Positions 9,222-18,900 of a stretch of 64,000 bases of DNA are shown here, piece by piece (positions within the stretch are counted from its first letter, which is position 1; every line of letters begins with the position of its first letter). The notes beneath the pieces are model-generated. The model worked only from the letters and a program-made list of their open reading frames with translations, was not told the DNA's origin and ran no database searches. Where the stretch lies: positions 7,281,501 to 7,345,500 of the forward strand of contig NZ_CP109009.1 of assembly GCF_036226685.1 (NCBI RefSeq), read 5' to 3'. Made by a program: the position numbers and the translations under genes. This DNA is from Streptomyces sp. NBC_00690 (lineage in GTDB: Bacteria; Actinomycetota; Actinomycetes; Streptomycetales; Streptomycetaceae).

Positions 9222-9823
9222 AGATCCTCGTGGTCGGTGGTGCCGGCACCATCGGAAAGCGACTGGTGCCCGCACTCCGATCCCGCGGTCATGACGTCGT
9301 CGTGGCCGGACGCACCTCGGGCGATGTCCATGTCGATCTGGTCTCGCACGCATCCATCGAGGCCATGTACCGCGAGGTCGGGGCGGTCGAGGGCGTTGTG
9401 AGTGTCGCTGCGCACGGGCTGCTCGACGAGTTCAGCACGCTGACACCGGAAGCGTTGTACGAGAACATGCGGGCCAAGTTCTTCGGGCAGGCCGATCTGG
9501 TCCTCACCGGCCAGCATCACTGCGCCGACGGCGCCTCCTTCACCCTGACGTCCGGTGTTTTCGCGGACCAGGCATGGCCGCACGTCACCGGCGGCGGCGT
9601 CGTCAGCGGCTCCCTGCACAGTTTCGCCCTGTCCGCGGCGATCGAGCTACCGCGAGGCATGCGGATCAATGTGGTCAGCCCAACGATGATCGGCGACTCC
9701 GTGGATGTCTTTGCCGAACACTTCCCGGGCATGCGATCGGTATCGATGGACGAACTCGTCGACCACTATCTGCACTGCGTCGAAGGCGACGACACCGGCC
9801 GTATCCTCCGCGCGTACGGATGA
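9218..9823 (+). CDS. Short-chain dehydrogenase, atypical small SDR
   Basis: A 201-residue Rossmann protein. The nucleotide motif is VVGGAGTIGKRL near the N-terminus, with a later RINVVSPT strand typical of SDRs. The usual YxxxK catalytic pair is not in its expected place; the region reads GSLHSFALSAAIELPRG, as in other small SDRs of this type, so the chemistry is uncertain. It is translationally coupled to the MmyB-type regulator before it; these two-gene units are common in Streptomyces. Reading continues at its 3' end into the remnant of a hydrolase on the other strand. Confidence 0.85.
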   Translation: MKILVVGGAGTIGKRLVPALRSRGHDVVVAGRTSGDVHVDLVSHASIEAMYREVGAVEGVVSVAAHGLLDEFSTLTPEALYENMRAKFFGQADLVLTGQHHCADGASFTLTSGVFADQAWPHVTGGGVVSGSLHSFALSAAIELPRGMRINVVSPTMIGDSVDVFAEHFPGMRSVSMDELVDHYLHCVEGDDTGRILRAYG

Positions 9824-9940
9824 CCGCGTCGTTCGCCTTGACGCGAGTGAGGAAGAAGTCCCGGGCGTCCTCGGCGAGGAGCTCCGGCACCTTCATCGCG
9901 GCGCAGTGACCGATGCGATTGAACTCGCCCAGTGCCTGAT
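9824..9940 (-). pseudogene. Remnant of an alpha/beta-hydrolase C-terminus
   Basis: Read on the minus strand, this stretch encodes FNRIGHCAAMKVPELLAEDA followed by RDFF, which strongly resembles the C-terminal His-containing end of epoxide-hydrolase-type alpha/beta hydrolases (GHFAAMEVPELLAEDIRxFF). No upstream hydrolase sequence continues in this frame, so it looks like the tail of a gene whose body was deleted. The remaining 125 bases up to the TetR gene show no recognisable family. Confidence 0.45.
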
Positions 9941-10065
9941 GTCGTACAGCCGCTCGGCCCGCGCCGTCGCCCCGGAGATCACCAGGCCCATCGTGCGGCC
10001 CGGCCCCGCGACGCCGCCCCTGTCGGGACACCACCAGCCCGAGCCCAGGGTTCCTCGGACTCGGG

Positions 10066-10854
10066 TCAGCTGGATGAAGCGAGGCCCCCACCAGCGAGGG
10101 GCCCTGCCGCCAGCGCATCCGAGTCACTGTCAGGAACACGGCTGCGGACGTCCTTCACCAGGTTCCGCACCGCCATGCTGAAGATCTCGGCCTGGTGGTC
10201 GCCGAGGAAGTCCGTGTGCCCGAACACCTCCAGGACGACGAGACCGTGCAGATGCCCCCATGCGCTCAGAAGGAGGGCGGTAGCGGGGGGCGGAAGTGCT
10301 CCCAGACCGTGCGGCGGCAGTTGTGCCAGATGCGTCCGCAGTGAGGGTGAGAGTGCTGGGGCATCGGCCGCTTCCAGTTGAGCGGTGGTGAACCCGTCGA
10401 GCAACTCACGCTGGAAGATCCTGCTCATCCGGATCATCGCCTGGGTGGTCGGCCCGTTGGCGGGTGCCGCGTACTTCCGCAGCGGCGTTCCGTAGAGGAG
10501 TTGGAATCGCTCGGGATGGGTGACGGCCCATCGGCGGTACTCCTCGGTCGCGACCAGTGCACGCGCCGGGGCCGGGGCGTCCGGTGCCTCGTCGACGGCG
10601 GCCTGCACGGCGTCGGCCATGTCGTCGTACGCCTTGGTGATCAGCGCCGTGACGAGATCGGACCAGCTCGGAAAGTAGTGGTAGAGCGCCTGGACGGTCA
10701 TCCCGAGGTCCCGGGCAATCGCACGCAGGGACAGGGCCGCCGGGCCGTTCTCCACGATGTGCCGCTCAGCGGCGTCCAGGATCTCTTGGGTGGCGGCGGC
10801 CCGACGCCGCTCGCGCAGGGAACGCCGGGCCGTCACATGTTCTTCCGCAGGCAT
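10066..10854 (-). CDS. TetR-family repressor
   Basis: A 262-residue regulator with an N-terminal TetR helix-turn-helix (ILDAAERHIVENGPAALSLR, then AIARDLGMTVQALYHYFPSW, residues about 25-70) and a C-terminal ligand-binding domain resembling the TetR_C WHG type (YRRWAVTHPERFQLLYGTP). It is transcribed away from the MMPL exporter gene; the 250-bp region between them holds a perfect 7+4+7 inverted repeat. By analogy with other divergent TetR/exporter pairs it should repress the exporter and itself until a hydrophobic ligand binds. The C-terminus is Ser/Ala/Gly-rich and probably disordered. Confidence 0.92.
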   Translation of the reverse strand: MPAEEHVTARRSLRERRRAAATQEILDAAERHIVENGPAALSLRAIARDLGMTVQALYHYFPSWSDLVTALITKAYDDMADAVQAAVDEAPDAPAPARALVATEEYRRWAVTHPERFQLLYGTPLRKYAAPANGPTTQAMIRMSRIFQRELLDGFTTAQLEAADAPALSPSLRTHLAQLPPHGLGALPPPATALLLSAWGHLHGLVVLEVFGHTDFLGDHQAEIFSMAVRNLVKDVRSRVPDSDSDALAAGPLAGGGLASSS

Positions 10855-10904
10855 GCCACGACCCTACGACGCCAGCTCCCGCAGGAGCACCAGAAACGCC
10901 AACT

Positions 10905-10922
10905 TGTTAGAAAAATCTAACA
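10905..10922. promoter_or_regulatory. Candidate TetR operator
   Basis: TGTTAGA-AAAA-TCTAACA, a perfect 7-bp inverted repeat with a 4-nt centre, 51 bp before the TetR start codon and 182 bp before the MMPL start. It is markedly AT-rich against its surroundings. Position and symmetry suit a TetR dimer site that also covers the TetR promoter. Confidence 0.65.
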
Positions 10923-11104
10923 CTGCCAAATTCTCTAGTGCCCCGCTAGCGTCGAAATCGGCGACGAAGAATGCGACAGCGGGTCTGCCTCCGGCGCGGT
11001 GAAGGTTTCCGCGGAGCTCCCCACCCCCGCCTCCGCCCCTGCTTCGGCCTGCCTGATCCCGGTCTCCGGGCTCTCACGATCAGTGCGCAAAAGGGAGATC
11101 ACGC

Positions 11105-13342
11105 GTGTTTGAACGCATAGCCGAACTGGTGATACGCCGGGCCCGGTTGATACTTGTCATCGCGGTGGTGGCTGTGGCCCTCATGGGTGTTGCGGGCACC
11201 GGTGCGTTCGGCAAGCTGCTGGACGGCGGATATGAGGACCCGGCCTCGCAGTCCACCCGGGCGGGGGAGGTCATCGGCGAGAAGTTCGGAGGGGAGACGA
11301 ACCTCGTCCTGCTGGTCCGTCCCTCCGAAGGCCGGGTCGACACCCCGGCCGCCGAGCGGAACGGTCGGGCCCTGGTTGCCGACCTCAAGAAGGAGCGGCA
11401 CCTGGAGAACGTGATCTCGTACTGGGACACGGACAACCCCGACCTCCGCTCCAAGGACGGCCGCGATGCCCTGGTGCTCGCCCATGTGAAGGGTGACGAA
11501 ACCGAGCAGAGCAAGAACGCCAAGACCATCATCGCCGCCTATACCGGAACGTACGAAGACGCCCTGACGGTCCGGGCGGGCGGCGGCGCCGCAGTGGGCG
11601 ACGAGATGGGAACCCAGGTGGGCGAAGACCTCATCCTGGCCGAAGCCATCGCCGTGCCCCTGACCCTCGTGCTTCTCCTGCTCGTCTTCGGCAGTGTCGT
11701 CGCGGCCCTGCTGCCGCTGGTCATCGGATTGATCGCCGTCATCGGCACGTTCGCCGAACTCTTCCTGCTCGGCAGCGTCACCGACGTCTCCGTCTTCGCG
11801 ATCAACCTGACCACCGCACTGGGCCTCGGCCTCGGCATCGACTACGCCCTGTTGATGGTCAGCCGGTTCCGCGAGCAACTCGCGGCAGGGGAGAGCGTGG
11901 AGGACGCCGTCCGGCGGACGGTGAGCACCGCCGGCCGTACGGTCGCCTTCTCCGCCGCGACCGTGGCTGCCGCACTCGGAGCACTCCTGGTGTTCCCCCA
12001 GTACTTCCTGCGTTCGTTCGGATACGCCGGGATCGGCGTCGTCGCCATCGCGGCCATCAGCACCCTGTTCGTGATGCCGGCCCTGTTCGTCGTCCTGGGG
12101 CACCGGGTCAACAGCGGTCGGCTGCCATGGGCGAACCGGCAGCGCTCCGAGACCCGCGGGCGCGCCTGGGGGCGACTGGCCCGCACTGTCATGCGGCGGC
12201 CCGCACTCACCGCGCTGCCCGTGCTTGCGGTGCTGCTCCTCGCGGCGAGCCCGCTGTTGGGCATCACCTTCGGCACACCGGACGAACGCGTGCTTCCCGA
12301 GGACGCCCAGAGCCGCCAGGTCGCGTCGGTGCTGGAGAAGAGCTTCAACGGCAATGACGAAGCGGCGCTGCACGTCGTCATCGACAAGCAGGTGGGCAAG
12401 GCCCCCTTGGAGACCTACGCGGTCGCACTGTCCGGGCTCAAGGGGGTCGCCCGCGTCGAGACCAGCGGCGGAACCTACACCGACGGAACGCCCACGACGA
12501 ACGGCCCCGCCAACGCAGCCCTCGGCCGCCCCGACGCGCAGCGGATCAACGTCGTGAGCGCACTGTCCCCGAAGTCGGACGAGGCCCAGCGACTGGTCGA
12601 GCAGGTCAGGGCGGTCACTCCGCCCGACGGATCAGGCGCTCTGGTGGGCGGAGTCGACGCCGTACTGGTCGACTCCAAGGACTCCATCGGCGATCGGCTT
12701 CCCCTCGCAGTGGTCCTGGTCGCCCTCACCACTTTCGTCCTACTCTTCCTCTTCACCGGCAGCGTCGTGCAACCGCTGCGTGCGCTGCTGCTCAACCTGA
12801 TCAGCCTGGGGGCCACCCTCGGCGTCATGACCTGGATCTTCCAGGACGGCAACCTCTCCTCCCTGCTCGGTTTCACACCACAGCCGATGAACGTGTCGAT
12901 GACCGTGCTGATGTTCTGCGTCGCCTTCGGCCTCTCGATGGACTACGAGGTGTTCGTCACCAGCCGGATCAAGGAACTCCACGATCTGGGTGAGGACAAT
13001 GAGTCCGCAGTGGCCAACGGTCTCGGACACACGGGACGCATCGTCACCGCGGCGGCCCTGCTGCTCGCGGTGTCCTTCTTCGCCTTCGGGACGGCCCAAC
13101 TCAGCTTCCTGCAGATGTTCGGGCTGGGCAGCGGGCTGGCCATCCTCATCGACGCCGTCGCCGTACGCGGGGTCCTGGTCCCCGCCGCGATGCGCCTACT
13201 CGGCCGCTCAGCCTGGTACGCGCCCCGCTTCCTGCGCAAGCTCCACGAGCGGTACGGCCTCAGCGAGGGCGGGCCCGCGCCCACTCCCGTGCCGGAGCCC
13301 GTGACCGGGGCGCCGTACCTGAAGGACTCGACCAAGGTCTGA
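11105..13342 (+). CDS. MMPL-family membrane transporter
   Basis: A 745-residue RND-superfamily exporter of the MMPL type, with the usual 12-helix pattern: a first helix near residues 14-35, an extracytoplasmic loop, five helices (about 170-335), a second single helix near 370, a second loop, and five more helices (about 535-705). The motif TALGLGLGIDYALLMVSRFREQL carries the conserved proton-relay Asp of repeat 1; repeat 2 has GLSMDYEVFVTSRIKEL. GTG 11105 follows AAGGGAG. MMPL proteins move lipids, lipopeptides or drugs using proton flux. The divergent TetR gene probably controls it. A link to the peptide cluster 1 kb downstream is possible but unsupported. Confidence 0.93.
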   Translation: MFERIAELVIRRARLILVIAVVAVALMGVAGTGAFGKLLDGGYEDPASQSTRAGEVIGEKFGGETNLVLLVRPSEGRVDTPAAERNGRALVADLKKERHLENVISYWDTDNPDLRSKDGRDALVLAHVKGDETEQSKNAKTIIAAYTGTYEDALTVRAGGGAAVGDEMGTQVGEDLILAEAIAVPLTLVLLLLVFGSVVAALLPLVIGLIAVIGTFAELFLLGSVTDVSVFAINLTTALGLGLGIDYALLMVSRFREQLAAGESVEDAVRRTVSTAGRTVAFSAATVAAALGALLVFPQYFLRSFGYAGIGVVAIAAISTLFVMPALFVVLGHRVNSGRLPWANRQRSETRGRAWGRLARTVMRRPALTALPVLAVLLLAASPLLGITFGTPDERVLPEDAQSRQVASVLEKSFNGNDEAALHVVIDKQVGKAPLETYAVALSGLKGVARVETSGGTYTDGTPTTNGPANAALGRPDAQRINVVSALSPKSDEAQRLVEQVRAVTPPDGSGALVGGVDAVLVDSKDSIGDRLPLAVVLVALTTFVLLFLFTGSVVQPLRALLLNLISLGATLGVMTWIFQDGNLSSLLGFTPQPMNVSMTVLMFCVAFGLSMDYEVFVTSRIKELHDLGEDNESAVANGLGHTGRIVTAAALLLAVSFFAFGTAQLSFLQMFGLGSGLAILIDAVAVRGVLVPAAMRLLGRSAWYAPRFLRKLHERYGLSEGGPAPTPVPEPVTGAPYLKDSTKV

Positions 13343-13361
13343 CCGGAAGGAAAACGCTCCA

Positions 13362-13401
13362 TGCGCCGTGCCCGCCACCGACAAGAGGCGGGCACGGCGC
13401 A
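13362..13401. terminator. Strong hairpin terminator after the MMPL gene
   Basis: A perfect 15-bp stem (13362-13376 with 13387-13401) around a 10-nt loop, 20 bp after the MMPL stop codon. Confidence 0.75.
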
Positions 13402-13430
13402 CGGGAGCTTCGTGGCTCTGCGGGCTCATC

Positions 13431-13464
13431 GCGGGCGTGGGCGCGTCGGCGCGCCCACGCCCGC
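13431..13464. terminator. Second tandem hairpin terminator
   Basis: A perfect 15-bp stem (13431-13445 with 13450-13464) closed by a TCGG tetraloop, 30 bp after the first hairpin. The pair isolates the exporter transcript from the next gene. The remaining bases to 13663 hold no recognised gene. Confidence 0.7.
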
Positions 13465-13663
13465 TGGCGCGATCCGGTGCCGTGACCTGGACCGGGCCGC
13501 TGAGCCCCGACTGCTCTGAGGCCACGACGGGTTGAGGCGACGGAGGGCGGGGCGGCGGCAACGGCTTGTGTCAGACCCCCGTGTCATGGTGTTCATGGGC
13601 GCCGACCAGCGCGCCCGCTCCCGTACCGACCGCAGTCGCACGGCTGTCGAAGGAGTGCACACC

Positions 13664-14182
13664 ATGCCCGGAACCGATGCGAGTCGCACCTCCCTGGCAG
13701 CCATCGCGGAGCTCCTTGCACCCGCTCGTCCAGCCGTCGCCGAGCAGGTGCTGCGTGCGCACGACGACCCCACGGGATATGTCCGCGCCCACGCTGCACG
13801 GCTGGCGGACCGGGGCATCGACGGGCCCGTCCCGGACCTGCCCTGGATAGCGCTCATCGACGCGCTCGACGAGCACCGGCTGCTCGCGGAGTTCGACTGG
13901 AAGGAGGACCCGGAGGAGATCCGGGGCCAGCTGGTAGGGCTTGCGTCCCGTCCGTCCGTGGACCCCTGGGTGCTGCTCGACGCCGATGAAATGCTCCTGC
14001 CGACCGAAGCGTTCCTTCATGGCTGTGGTCGGCACTATCGCGAGATCGGCGCCGCCCTTGCCGTCCTCGACATCCAATCGGACTGCTACCCGGTGGTGTG
14101 CCTACGCGGTTCACGGGCCGATGAGTTGGTGTCCCTCGCGACCTGTGCGGGCTTCACCGCGGACGTCCTCGGAGCTCGGTGA
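13664..14182 (+). CDS. Hypothetical protein, DUF6630-like
   Basis: A 172-residue soluble protein with no signal peptide or membrane segment. ATG 13664 is chosen because AAGGAG lies 8 nt before it. The second half (LAVLDIQSDCYPVVCL, then a Cys-containing C-terminus) resembles small actinobacterial proteins of the DUF6630 type, whose function is unknown. It is single-standing between two terminators and the MbtH end of the peptide operon, on the opposite strand to that operon, so it marks the left border of the cluster. No catalytic motif is apparent. The 214 bases from here to the MbtH stop contain nothing I recognise. Confidence 0.65.
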   Translation: MPGTDASRTSLAAIAELLAPARPAVAEQVLRAHDDPTGYVRAHAARLADRGIDGPVPDLPWIALIDALDEHRLLAEFDWKEDPEEIRGQLVGLASRPSVDPWVLLDADEMLLPTEAFLHGCGRHYREIGAALAVLDIQSDCYPVVCLRGSRADELVSLATCAGFTADVLGAR

Positions 14183-14396
14183 CCGAGTCGGAGATCTGCC
14201 GCGGTCGGGCGTTGCTCGCGGTCTTCGATGAGTAGACCGGATGGCGCGCTGGCGGGTGCGACCACCGGTGTTCACGAGGCCGCCGATGACATGGGGCGGT
14301 TTTCGCGGTCACCGCCCCTGGACCTGGATGCCGGGTAGTACGGGGACCTCATGCGCGGCAGGCCCCGTACCACCAGCGGCTCGATGTCGTACGGGG

Positions 14397-14612
14397 TCAG
14401 TCCTCAGCCATGGCCCGCTGAAGGCTCCGGGGCCGCATATCGGTCCAGTTCTCCTCCACGTACTCAAGGCATGCGGCGCGGGTGTCATCGTTGAGGACGA
14501 TGCGCCAGCCGTCCGGGACGGCCGCGAAGGTGGGCCACAGCGAGTGCTGGTCCTCCTCATTGACCAGCACATGGAAGCGCCCGTTGTCATCGTCGAACGG
14601 ATTGGTGCTCAT
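14397..14612 (-). CDS. MbtH-like protein
   Basis: A 71-residue member of the MbtH family, small proteins that bind adenylation domains of NRPSs and are needed for their folding or activity. The family signature is clear: [20 protein letters not shown] and later [11 protein letters not shown] 14612 overlaps the stop of the N-hydroxylase (ATGA), and it is the last gene of the NRPS operon. The single MbtH in the cluster presumably serves the A domains of both giant synthetases and the stand-alone threonine enzyme. Confidence 0.96.
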   Translation of the reverse strand: MSTNPFDDDNGRFHVLVNEEDQHSLWPTFAAVPDGWRIVLNDDTRAACLEYVEENWTDMRPRSLQRAMAED

Positions 14613-15946
14613 ACGCGGATCCCCTCTTCTTCCTCGGCCGCCTGGTCTGCGGCTGCTGCTGCGGCAACGCGCCTTTCCAGGATGGAATTCGTGATCTCGC
14701 CGCTTCTGACGGCCAGGTTCGACAGCAGGGACGACGATAGTCCGTGGGTGTGCTCGGTGCCGCCCTGTAGATAGATCCCGCAACTCAGGGCGTCCGTAGT
14801 GGCCAGTCGGTAGTCACGGGTGACGCGGTATCTGCCCTCGGCGTCCCGCAGGCAGTGGTCGCCCACGCTGCCGAGGATCTCGGAGGGGTCCATCGGGTGG
14901 TAGCCGGTGGCGCAGACCAGCACGTCGACGTCGAGGTCGTACGATTCGTCCGCGGCCAGGGAGTGCACCGTCACCCGGGTGTCGTTCGCGCCGTGCTTGA
15001 CGTCCACGACCCTGGCCAGGTTGACGAAGTCCAACCGACCCTCTTCGCTCACCTCATCGGCGTACGCACGCTGATAGAGGTCACTGAGCACCTCGTCGTC
15101 GACGACTGAGTAGTTGGTGTTCTTGTGGTAGTGCCAGATCGCGTCCTTCGAGCGGTCCGAGCCCCGATAGAACTCGTCGGTCGCGTTCGGATCGAAGACC
15201 TGGTTCGCGAAGGGGGTGTTGTCCGCGATGGAGTAGCCGTACGAAGGGAGGATCGCCGAGACCGTGGCGTCCCGCGCGTTGTCGTGCAGAAAGCGGACGA
15301 TCTCCGCGGCGCTCTGGCCCGCGCCGACGACCGCCACGCGCTTCAGCCCGGCACTACCGCGCTCCCTGAACCGGTGCAGGAACTCCGAGCTGTGCCAGAC
15401 CGACTCACCGCGCTCGATCCCGGTGGGCATGCGTGGCACGAGGCCGGTGGAGACGACGATGTTGCGTGCTTCGACCACCCGGACGCCGCCGGGCCGTACC
15501 GGATCGTCCACCGCCAGTCGCACATGGCGTGCCGGACCCTCGCCATACGCCTGGGGCAACTGGACCGCCGTGACACGAGAGTTGTAGGAGACGCGATGCG
15601 CCACCTTCGCCGCGGCCCATTCCAGGTAGGAGTGGAATTCCTGCCGGGACGGAAAGAAGTCCTGGTTGTTGACGAACCGTGCCAACCGCCCCTTTGCGTG
15701 GAGGTAGGAAACGAAACTGAACTCTGAGACGGGATTGCGGAAGGTGGCCAGGTCCTTGAGAAAGGAGACCTGCATCTTCGTGCCGGACATCAGCATGCCG
15801 CGGTGCCAGCTGAGCGTCGGTTGTCGCTCGAAGAAGATGGCCTTCAACGGTGTCTGCTGCTCCTCCAGCGCCACGGCGAGCGAAAGGTTCGAGGGCCCGA
15901 ATCCGATTCCCACGACGTCGTACATTTCAGGTTCACGCGTTTCCAC
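14609..15946 (-). CDS. Ornithine N5-monooxygenase (KtzI/PzbA type)
   Basis: A 445-residue flavin-dependent N-hydroxylase of the lysine/ornithine monooxygenase family. Visible are the FAD motif [12 protein letters not shown] near the N-terminus, the NADPH motif [17 protein letters not shown] in the middle and the ATGYHP segment toward the C-terminus. GTG 15946 follows GAGGGG by 8 nt and overlaps the NRPS2 3' end by 14 nt; an internal ATG at 15925 has no ribosome site. In siderophore clusters this enzyme makes hydroxamates, but here a KtzT-type protein (44306-44983) is present and no formyl- or acyltransferase is seen. The expected role is L-Orn to N5-OH-Orn, first step to piperazic acid. The function within the pathway is inferred. 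Confidence 0.92.
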   Translation of the reverse strand: METREPEMYDVVGIGFGPSNLSLAVALEEQQTPLKAIFFERQPTLSWHRGMLMSGTKMQVSFLKDLATFRNPVSEFSFVSYLHAKGRLARFVNNQDFFPSRQEFHSYLEWAAAKVAHRVSYNSRVTAVQLPQAYGEGPARHVRLAVDDPVRPGGVRVVEARNIVVSTGLVPRMPTGIERGESVWHSSEFLHRFRERGSAGLKRVAVVGAGQSAAEIVRFLHDNARDATVSAILPSYGYSIADNTPFANQVFDPNATDEFYRGSDRSKDAIWHYHKNTNYSVVDDEVLSDLYQRAYADEVSEEGRLDFVNLARVVDVKHGANDTRVTVHSLAADESYDLDVDVLVCATGYHPMDPSEILGSVGDHCLRDAEGRYRVTRDYRLATTDALSCGIYLQGGTEHTHGLSSSLLSNLAVRSGEITNSILERRVAAAAAADQAAEEEEGIRV

Positions 15947-18900
15947 GGAATTTTCCCCTCGTTGAAGCCGGCAGTGCGGCGCCGATGATCCGGCAGATTT
16001 CCGCTGCCGGTCCTGGCAGATACATGTCGCCGTGCGCGCTGTTGATGTCGTGTTGCCGCACCGTGCCCGTGACATGTGGCCGCCACAGACCCGCGAAGGA
16101 CCCTTCGGCCTTCGGTACGGCGTTGAAGAAGAGGACGTCGCCCCGGTAAACGGGCTGGTGGAACTCGGGCATGAGCGCGGTGTGATTGACGATGACGGAA
16201 ACGGCGTTCGTCAGGAACGCTTCACCGTCCGCCGTACCGGACAGACCGGTGAGGTGTTCGGTGAAGTACTCCCGCAGATCGGCCGCGGTGGGCGGCTTCT
16301 GCTCATGCAGATAGCCGCTGGGGACGCTGTCCAGGAGGGCGAGGAGTGCCACTTCGTGCCCCTGCGCCTGGAGTGCTGCCCCCATCGCATGGGCGAGGGT
16401 GCCCCCGATGGACAGACCCATGAGGTGGTACGGGCCCTCGGGCTGCACGGCCTGAATCTCGGCGATGTAGTCGGTGACCATGTCGTCGATGGCGACTGGT
16501 AGCGGGGTCGTGCCGTCGAAGCCCTTGGCCTGGATGCCGTTGACCGGCCGCTCCGCGGGGAGCAGTTCGGCGAACCCCAGATAGGGCCAGCAGATGCCGC
16601 CGCCGGGGTGGATCCACCACAGGGGTTCGGTCCCAGGGCCGCCCGCGCCGTCCGTGGCGCCGGGCGCGATGGACAGTACCGGGGCGAACGGGTCGACCTC
16701 GGGAACCGTACCGTCGGCCGCCGCTTCGGATTCCAGGTGTTGGGCCAGTCCGGCGACGGTGGGCGACTGGAACACGGTGCGCAGCGGCAGTTCGGCGCCG
16801 AGGACCACCCGGATGCGGTTGATGAGCCTGGCTGCCAGGAGCGAGTGGCCGCCCAGGGCGAAGAAGCCGTCGTCGATGCCGACCCGGTCGACGCCCAGCA
16901 CCTCCGCGAACAGGCCGCACAGGATCTCCTCGCGCGGCGTCCTGGCGGGCCGACCGGTCGAAGCGGCGCCGTAGTCGGGTGTCGGGAGCGCGCCCCTGTC
17001 CAGCTTTCCGTTGCGATTGAAGGGCAGCTCTCCGAGCACCGTCACGGCCGCAGGCACCATGTACTCCGGCAGACCGGCGGCCAGATGGCGGCGCAACTCG
17101 GCCGGCAGTACGTCCTGCGGGGCGTCGTCGGCAGTGCCGCTCGGCACCACGTACGCGGCCAGCCGGCGGTCGCCATCGTGTTCGTCGACGACCACGACGG
17201 CCTGCGCGATCGCCCGGTGCGCCAACAGCGCCGCCTCGATCTCGCCGGGCTCGATGCGGAAGCCGCGTATCTTCACCTGGCCGTCGGCCCGTCCCTGGAA
17301 CACGAGCTGCCCGTCCCGACCGTGCACGACCAGGTCACCCGTGCGGTACATCCGCTCGCCGGGCGGTCCGAAGGGGCAGGGCAGGAATCGCCCCGCCGTC
17401 AGACCGGGGCGCCCGACGTATCCCCGCGCCACACCAGGTCCCGCGATGTACAGCTCGCCGGCCCGGCCCGGCTGCACCGGGCGGAGCGCCCCGTCCAGGA
17501 CATACAGCCGGGTGTCCGGGATCGGGTGGCCGATCGGCGGCAGTCCGGTGTTCGCGGCGAGCGGTGTGCTCATGGTGACGCAGGCCGTGGTCTCTGTCGG
17601 CCCGTAGACGTTGACCATGTTGCGCCCGGGCGCCCAGGCGGCCACCAACTCGGGCGGAGTCACCTCACCCCCCACGACCAGGGATTCAACGCTGGTCAGT
17701 GCGCCGTGGGACACCATAGCGAGCATCGCGGGCGGGATCATCGCATGGGTCACGGCGTGCGCGGCGATGGTCTCGGAGAGCGCGGTCCCCGGAGCAAGAC
17801 GGGCGGTGTCGGCCATCACCACGGTGGCGCCCGACAGCAGGACCGTGAACATCTCGCAGAGCGATACGTCGAAGCTGGGTGAGGCCAGTTGCAGCATGCG
17901 GGTTTCGGCGGTCACACCGAGCCGTTCCACATGCCCCCTGACGAGGGCGGCGATACCGCGGTGGGTGACGGCCACGCCCTTGGGACGACCGGTGGAGCCC
18001 GATGTGTAGATGATGTACGCGGTGCCGTCCAGTACGGCGGGACCTGCGGTGGAATCCGCGGCGGTGGCCCCTTCGGTGGCGTCGGCCGCTTCGGCCACTG
18101 CTGCCTCGTTGGGCCTATTGGTGTCTTCGGTGTCGACGCGGAAGGTGACCACCGGTGCGGTAGCCAACGCGTCGGCCGTCGTTGCGTCCCCCAGGGCCAG
18201 TCGAGCCCCCGAGTCCTCGGCCATGAAGGCGATGCGCTCGGCGGGGAGAGCCGGGTCGACGGGAAGGTACACGCCACCGGCCCGCATCACCGCGAGCAGC
18301 GACACCACGAGGGTGGGGGAGCGGCGCAGCGCGACGACCACCACCGTCTCGGGTCCCACGCCGCGCCGGGTTAGTTCGGCTGCGAGCCGCTTCACCCGAG
18401 CGTTCAGTTCGCGGTAGGTCAGCGATTCAGCGTCGTGGACGACGGCGAGTGCGTCCGGGTTCGCCGCGGCCTGGGCGGCGAACAATCCGGGAACCGTGTC
18501 CTGCGGGGTGTTCACCTCGGTGGAGGTCGTGCCCCCGGCCCCGGGCCCCGGCTCATGGAGGGCACCGATGGGTGTGTCGGGGGCGGTGGCGAACCGCGTG
18601 AGCACGCGGGCGAACCGGGCGGCGATGCCCTCGACGGTCGCCGTGTCGAACACATCGCGCTGGAACTGGAGGACCACGCGGAGGTGGGGGTCGGCGGTCG
18701 CGGCGACACCGAAGGGGTAGTGGGTGCCGTTCACGGAACTCGCAGCGGTGATCTCGATCCCGGCCGACCTGTTGGCTTCGCCAATGCCCGCCCGGTCGAC
18801 GGGGAACGACTCGAAGACCGTCACCGTGTCGAACAACACCGGCAATCCCGCGGCCCGCTGGATGTCGGCGAGCCCGGTGTGGTGGTGGTCGAGGAGGGCG

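Noticed and set aside
11105..13342. MMPL exporter as part of the peptide cluster
   Set aside because: It is separated from the MbtH end by two strong terminators and an unrelated gene, has its own TetR regulator and lacks the cluster palindrome.
14609..15946. Hydroxamate siderophore cluster
   Set aside because: No hydroxyornithine acylation gene or siderophore uptake gene is linked, and the halogenase, KtzT homologue and FkbM module do not fit.
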